Positions 6,101 to 8,038 of a DNA stretch of 8,038 nt are shown here, piece after piece. Location of the stretch: NCBI GenBank assembly GCA_018813405.1, contig JAHJBW010000025.1, forward strand, positions 1 to 8,038, read 5' to 3'. Made by a program: the position numbers and the translations under genes. This DNA comes from Candidatus Margulisiibacteriota bacterium (lineage in GTDB: Bacteria > Margulisbacteria > WOR-1 > XYC2-FULL-46-14 > JAHJBW01). Below the pieces are notes generated by a model that made no database searches, was not told the DNA's origin, and worked only from the letters and a program-made list of their open reading frames with translations. The number at the start of each line of letters is the position of its first letter. Position 1 is the stretch's first letter.

Positions 6101-7663
6101 CGCTCTAGCAAGTTGCTCTTTTGAAATGACCCTGCCATTCAGGTTGGACAAGACAAGTGCTGCCACAAGTGCCTCATGAGAAGATCCTTGCATTTGGTCC
6201 AAAAATTGTTCAAGGTTATCAAGGCCTTTTTCGATCTCGCCGGAAGCAAGACAAACAAATGACAGGTTATAGAGATCAAAAGACCGCCCCCTGGATATCC
6301 CCCTGGCTTTTTCAAGCACTTGCCGCGCTTCAGCCAGGATAGCCGTCCCTTCTGGTGTCCCCTTTTGCCTTGTGTAAAGCGGGAGCAGGCAATTCCCCAG
6401 CACGCTGAGCGCTTCGCCTGATGCGGGAAATGCTTCAACTGCCAGGCGAAATTCCCCCACAGCCGTTTCAAAGTCACCGTTGGATAAAAGCTCGAGACCT
6501 TCCTTATAATGCCGCCCGTAAACCAGCTCAACGATCTTTTCGCAAAGCTTATTGTTCTTGTGTCCTTTATTTCGCGCCGCTTCAAGCAGTTGCTCCATCA
6601 GTTCGGGGAATATATACCTGTCATCGGTGAACAGTTCAACAACAAGATTCTGCGCCATTTTTGACAGGGTCTCCCCTTCCAGCATCCTGCCCAATATTCC
6701 CTCAATTGCATAACCCTCTAGCCCAGAGATCACTGAGTTAGTCTCAGCATCCGAGATCGCCTGTTCACAGGCAGCAGCGATCTTTGCCAGCTCCACAAGA
6801 GTTGCCTGTCTTGACGCGATTTTCGCCCTGACAAAGCTCCTGCCGTCCATGGTCATTAACAGCTCAACAAATCTTTGATCTATCTTCTGTTTTGAGAGAG
6901 TCTTCCATGCGCCCGCAATTTCTTTCTGCCTCTCCGGCGTTATCACCTCATCGGGCTGCCACTTTTCCAATATCCGGTTCCTTTCATCTAGATACTGCGC
7001 GGCATTTTCGGGGAAGACCTCTAAAAAATGGTCCAGAGCCAGCATTGCCTGTGAATCCTCGGGATCCAGCTTTTGCAATCGATGGACAAACTTTATGTTC
7101 AAGGCATGATCAGCAACAGCATCCAGGCAATCGAATACATCTTTCGAACTAAGCTCGTGTTTTGAACCTTCGACTATGCACTGCGACAGAAGGCTGACGT
7201 TGCTCCTCATAAAAATCCTCAAAGGTTCTCGATATTGGCCAACCAATTCCCCGCGGTGCTCCAATAGGTCCAGAAAGCCGGCCAGCGCCGCAAGAGGACG
7301 GCCTCTGCCAGCCTCAAGACATGCGGTCGGCAAAGGCAGGGTGGCAACAGCATTCCCATTAACAAGATAGGCGCTATGCAATAGCGGAACAACAATAAGG
7401 CCGGGGAATCCGTCATCGGAGCGGAAAACATTTTCAATTACGCCTTTAGGCACTCCTGATTCAATGCATATAATATTAATGCCTTTTTGCTCTAAAAATC
7501 CATCAATCCTGGTTGCCTGCTCAGGAGCAAGCTTGATCTTGAGCTTATCGGGTTTTGCCCCGAAAGTCCTAACTCCAAGCTTTAACAGCACTGTTCCCAA
7601 AAGCAAATAATTCTGGGCGGCTCGATGATCGAGACCATGCCCTGCAGTAGTAACTTTTACCAT
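6098..7663 (-). CDS. Large unknown protein with C-terminal TPR repeats
   Basis: I do not recognise the N-terminal 380 residues. They are soluble, with a possible alpha/beta segment at about 60-115 (GINIICIESG, PGLIVVPLLHSAYLVNG), then mainly helices (170-380) rich in Glu and Lys. TPR-like repeats are clear from about 386 (YKEGLELLSNGDFETAVGEFRLAVEAF) and again near 463-495 (FDLYNLSFVCLASGEIEKGLDNLEQF). The role is probably scaffolding or protein interaction. The ATG at 7661-7663 has no Shine-Dalgarno. A sigma28-like -10 element ends nine bases upstream (7673-7680), consistent with an almost leaderless mRNA. The frame continues past its stop into the downstream TPR sequence, so the natural protein may be longer. 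The gene shares a mirrored divergent promoter region with the partial gene at 7784. Confidence 0.8.
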   Translation of the reverse strand: MVKVTTAGHGLDHRAAQNYLLLGTVLLKLGVRTFGAKPDKLKIKLAPEQATRIDGFLEQKGINIICIESGVPKGVIENVFRSDDGFPGLIVVPLLHSAYLVNGNAVATLPLPTACLEAGRGRPLAALAGFLDLLEHRGELVGQYREPLRIFMRSNVSLLSQCIVEGSKHELSSKDVFDCLDAVADHALNIKFVHRLQKLDPEDSQAMLALDHFLEVFPENAAQYLDERNRILEKWQPDEVITPERQKEIAGAWKTLSKQKIDQRFVELLMTMDGRSFVRAKIASRQATLVELAKIAAACEQAISDAETNSVISGLEGYAIEGILGRMLEGETLSKMAQNLVVELFTDDRYIFPELMEQLLEAARNKGHKNNKLCEKIVELVYGRHYKEGLELLSNGDFETAVGEFRLAVEAFPASGEALSVLGNCLLPLYTRQKGTPEGTAILAEARQVLEKARGISRGRSFDLYNLSFVCLASGEIEKGLDNLEQFLDQMQGSSHEALVAALVLSNLNGRVISKEQLARA

Positions 7664-7672
7664 AACATTTTT

Positions 7673-7700
7673 TTATCGGCGGTCTCTCTTGAAAATTTCA
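7673..7700 (-). promoter_or_regulatory. Sigma28-like promoter of the large TPR gene
   Basis: On the minus strand TGAAATTT (7693-7700), 12 bases, then a perfect GCCGATAA (7673-7680), the textbook sigma28 -10. The -35 half matches TAAAGTTT in six of eight positions. Expected transcription start is one to three bases before the ATG at 7663. It is the mirror image of the promoter at 7750-7777. Confidence 0.6.
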
Positions 7701-7758
7701 CTTTTTTTGAAATGGACCCAGAAAAAGACCCGCAATCTGGGGCGAAAAGTGAAATTTT
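7692..7758. repeat. Perfect 14-bp inverted repeat between the divergent genes
   Basis: AAAATTTCACTTTT (7692-7705) is exactly reverse-complementary to AAAAGTGAAATTTT (7745-7758). The two arms are centred on 7725, the same centre as the outer pair TTATCGGC (7673-7680) and GCCGATAA (7770-7777). The arms contain the -35 parts of the two promoters, but their identity extends beyond the TGAAATTT shared by other sites. They might also bind a regulator. A separate CCCAGA/TCTGGG hairpin (7717-7722 with 7736-7741) lies between them. Confidence 0.7.
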
Positions 7759-7777
7759 ACCCGAAAAATGCCGATAA
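7750..7777 (+). promoter_or_regulatory. Sigma28-like promoter of the partial right-edge gene
   Basis: TGAAATTT (7750-7757), 12 bases, then perfect GCCGATAA (7770-7777). The ATG at 7784 lies six bases after the -10 element, the same distance as at the GTG of the gene at 1479. With no Shine-Dalgarno present, transcription probably starts at or within a base or two of the start codon. Confidence 0.6.
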
Positions 7778-7783
7778 TATTCT

Positions 7784-8038
7784 ATGGAAGTGAAAATTCA
7801 AGTTAGGTGTAATTCAAGCTGTCATCATAGATTTTTTCAAGAAGCCGGCCCCGTTTCAACCTGGCTGCACAGGTATGGCAATCCCCCGGCTAAATCTATG
7901 ATATCTTTGAAGCCCGGCCAGACAAAATTGTTGTTGTGTGAAATATGGCCAGGCCACAAAATGTATTTGAACGGGTTGGAGGCAGGAAAAACCTATGAGT
8001 TGAGCTTTGGCAGGATTAAAAACAAAGAAAAAAGAATA
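7784..8038 (+). CDS. Unknown protein, N-terminal part (runs off right edge)
   Basis: An open frame of 85 codons starts at ATG 7784 and is still open at the window end. In-frame TAA at 7775-7777 rules out an earlier start. I do not recognise the product. The first 20 residues contain a small Cys/His group (C9, C13, H14, H15). Residues 40-76 look like beta strands (MISLKPGQTKLLLCEIW, then GLEAGKTYELSFG), similar in style to small beta-sandwich or sugar- or peptide-binding modules, but that is only an impression. There is no signal peptide. A perfect sigma28-like -10 six bases before the ATG supports this as a real gene expressed from a leaderless mRNA and divergent to the TPR gene. It could be a chance open frame, but the promoter placement argues against that. 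Confidence 0.6.
   Translation, partial: MEVKIQVRCNSSCHHRFFQEAGPVSTWLHRYGNPPAKSMISLKPGQTKLLLCEIWPGHKMYLNGLEAGKTYELSFGRIKNKEKRI

Noticed and set aside
6139..6585. Minus-strand open frame of 148 codons in another frame of the TPR gene
   Set aside because: It overlaps the TPR frame, has Trp/Cys/Ser-rich composition and no ribosome site. It is a shadow frame.
7543..7551. Another CCGATAA on the minus strand within the TPR gene
   Set aside because: There is no TGAAAT at the required spacing. It lies inside coding sequence at KPDKLK.

Overview
The window looks like part of a chromosome from a bacterium of roughly mid GC, probably an uncultivated lineage. The arginine genes, the tRNA and the use of TAA and TAG stops are ordinary bacterial. 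The remaining proteins resemble nothing I can name beyond domain level. I cannot assign a phylum from sequence alone. Degenerate CCTGCC..GGCAGG-type palindromes like those in this window remind me of candidate-phylum genomes, but that is only an impression.

Layout, left to right. The start of argH (argininosuccinate lyase) lies on the minus strand and runs off the left edge (1-350). A two-gene plus-strand block follows: a protein kinase-like gene (501-1439) and an unrecognised 238-residue protein (1479-2195). Next come argG (2206-3411) and argF (3413-4363 or 4396), both minus strand and translationally coupled. A tRNA-Gln(TTG) gene (4418-4491) and a degenerate palindromic repeat lie upstream of argF. 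Further right is a minus-strand group: a zinc-ribbon methyltransferase (4584-5219) preceded by TPR-type coding sequence (5231-7663), which an in-frame TAA splits into two. A 120-bp divergent control region (7664-7783) then separates this group from a plus-strand gene that runs off the right edge (7784-8038).

The arginine genes encode the last three steps from ornithine to arginine (argF, argG, argH). The kinase block sits in opposite orientation between argG and argH, so the pathway is split and argH has its own sigma70-like promoter.

The most interesting signal is not a gene. Four promoter-like sites share one architecture: TGAAAT(TT/CC), exactly 12 bases, then (G/A)(C/T/A)CGATA(A/T). They lie just upstream of the kinase, the unknown 238-residue gene, the large TPR gene and the partial right-edge gene. 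The -10 half matches the known sigma28 (FliA/SigD) consensus GCCGATAA. None of the arginine genes has it. In three of the four cases the start codon lies 6-9 bases after the -10 element and has no Shine-Dalgarno sequence, which suggests leaderless mRNAs. This marks the kinase, the unknown proteins and the TPR protein as a probable co-regulated set. The kinase itself is odd: the DFG motif is replaced by DP, and residues are missing just before the catalytic loop.
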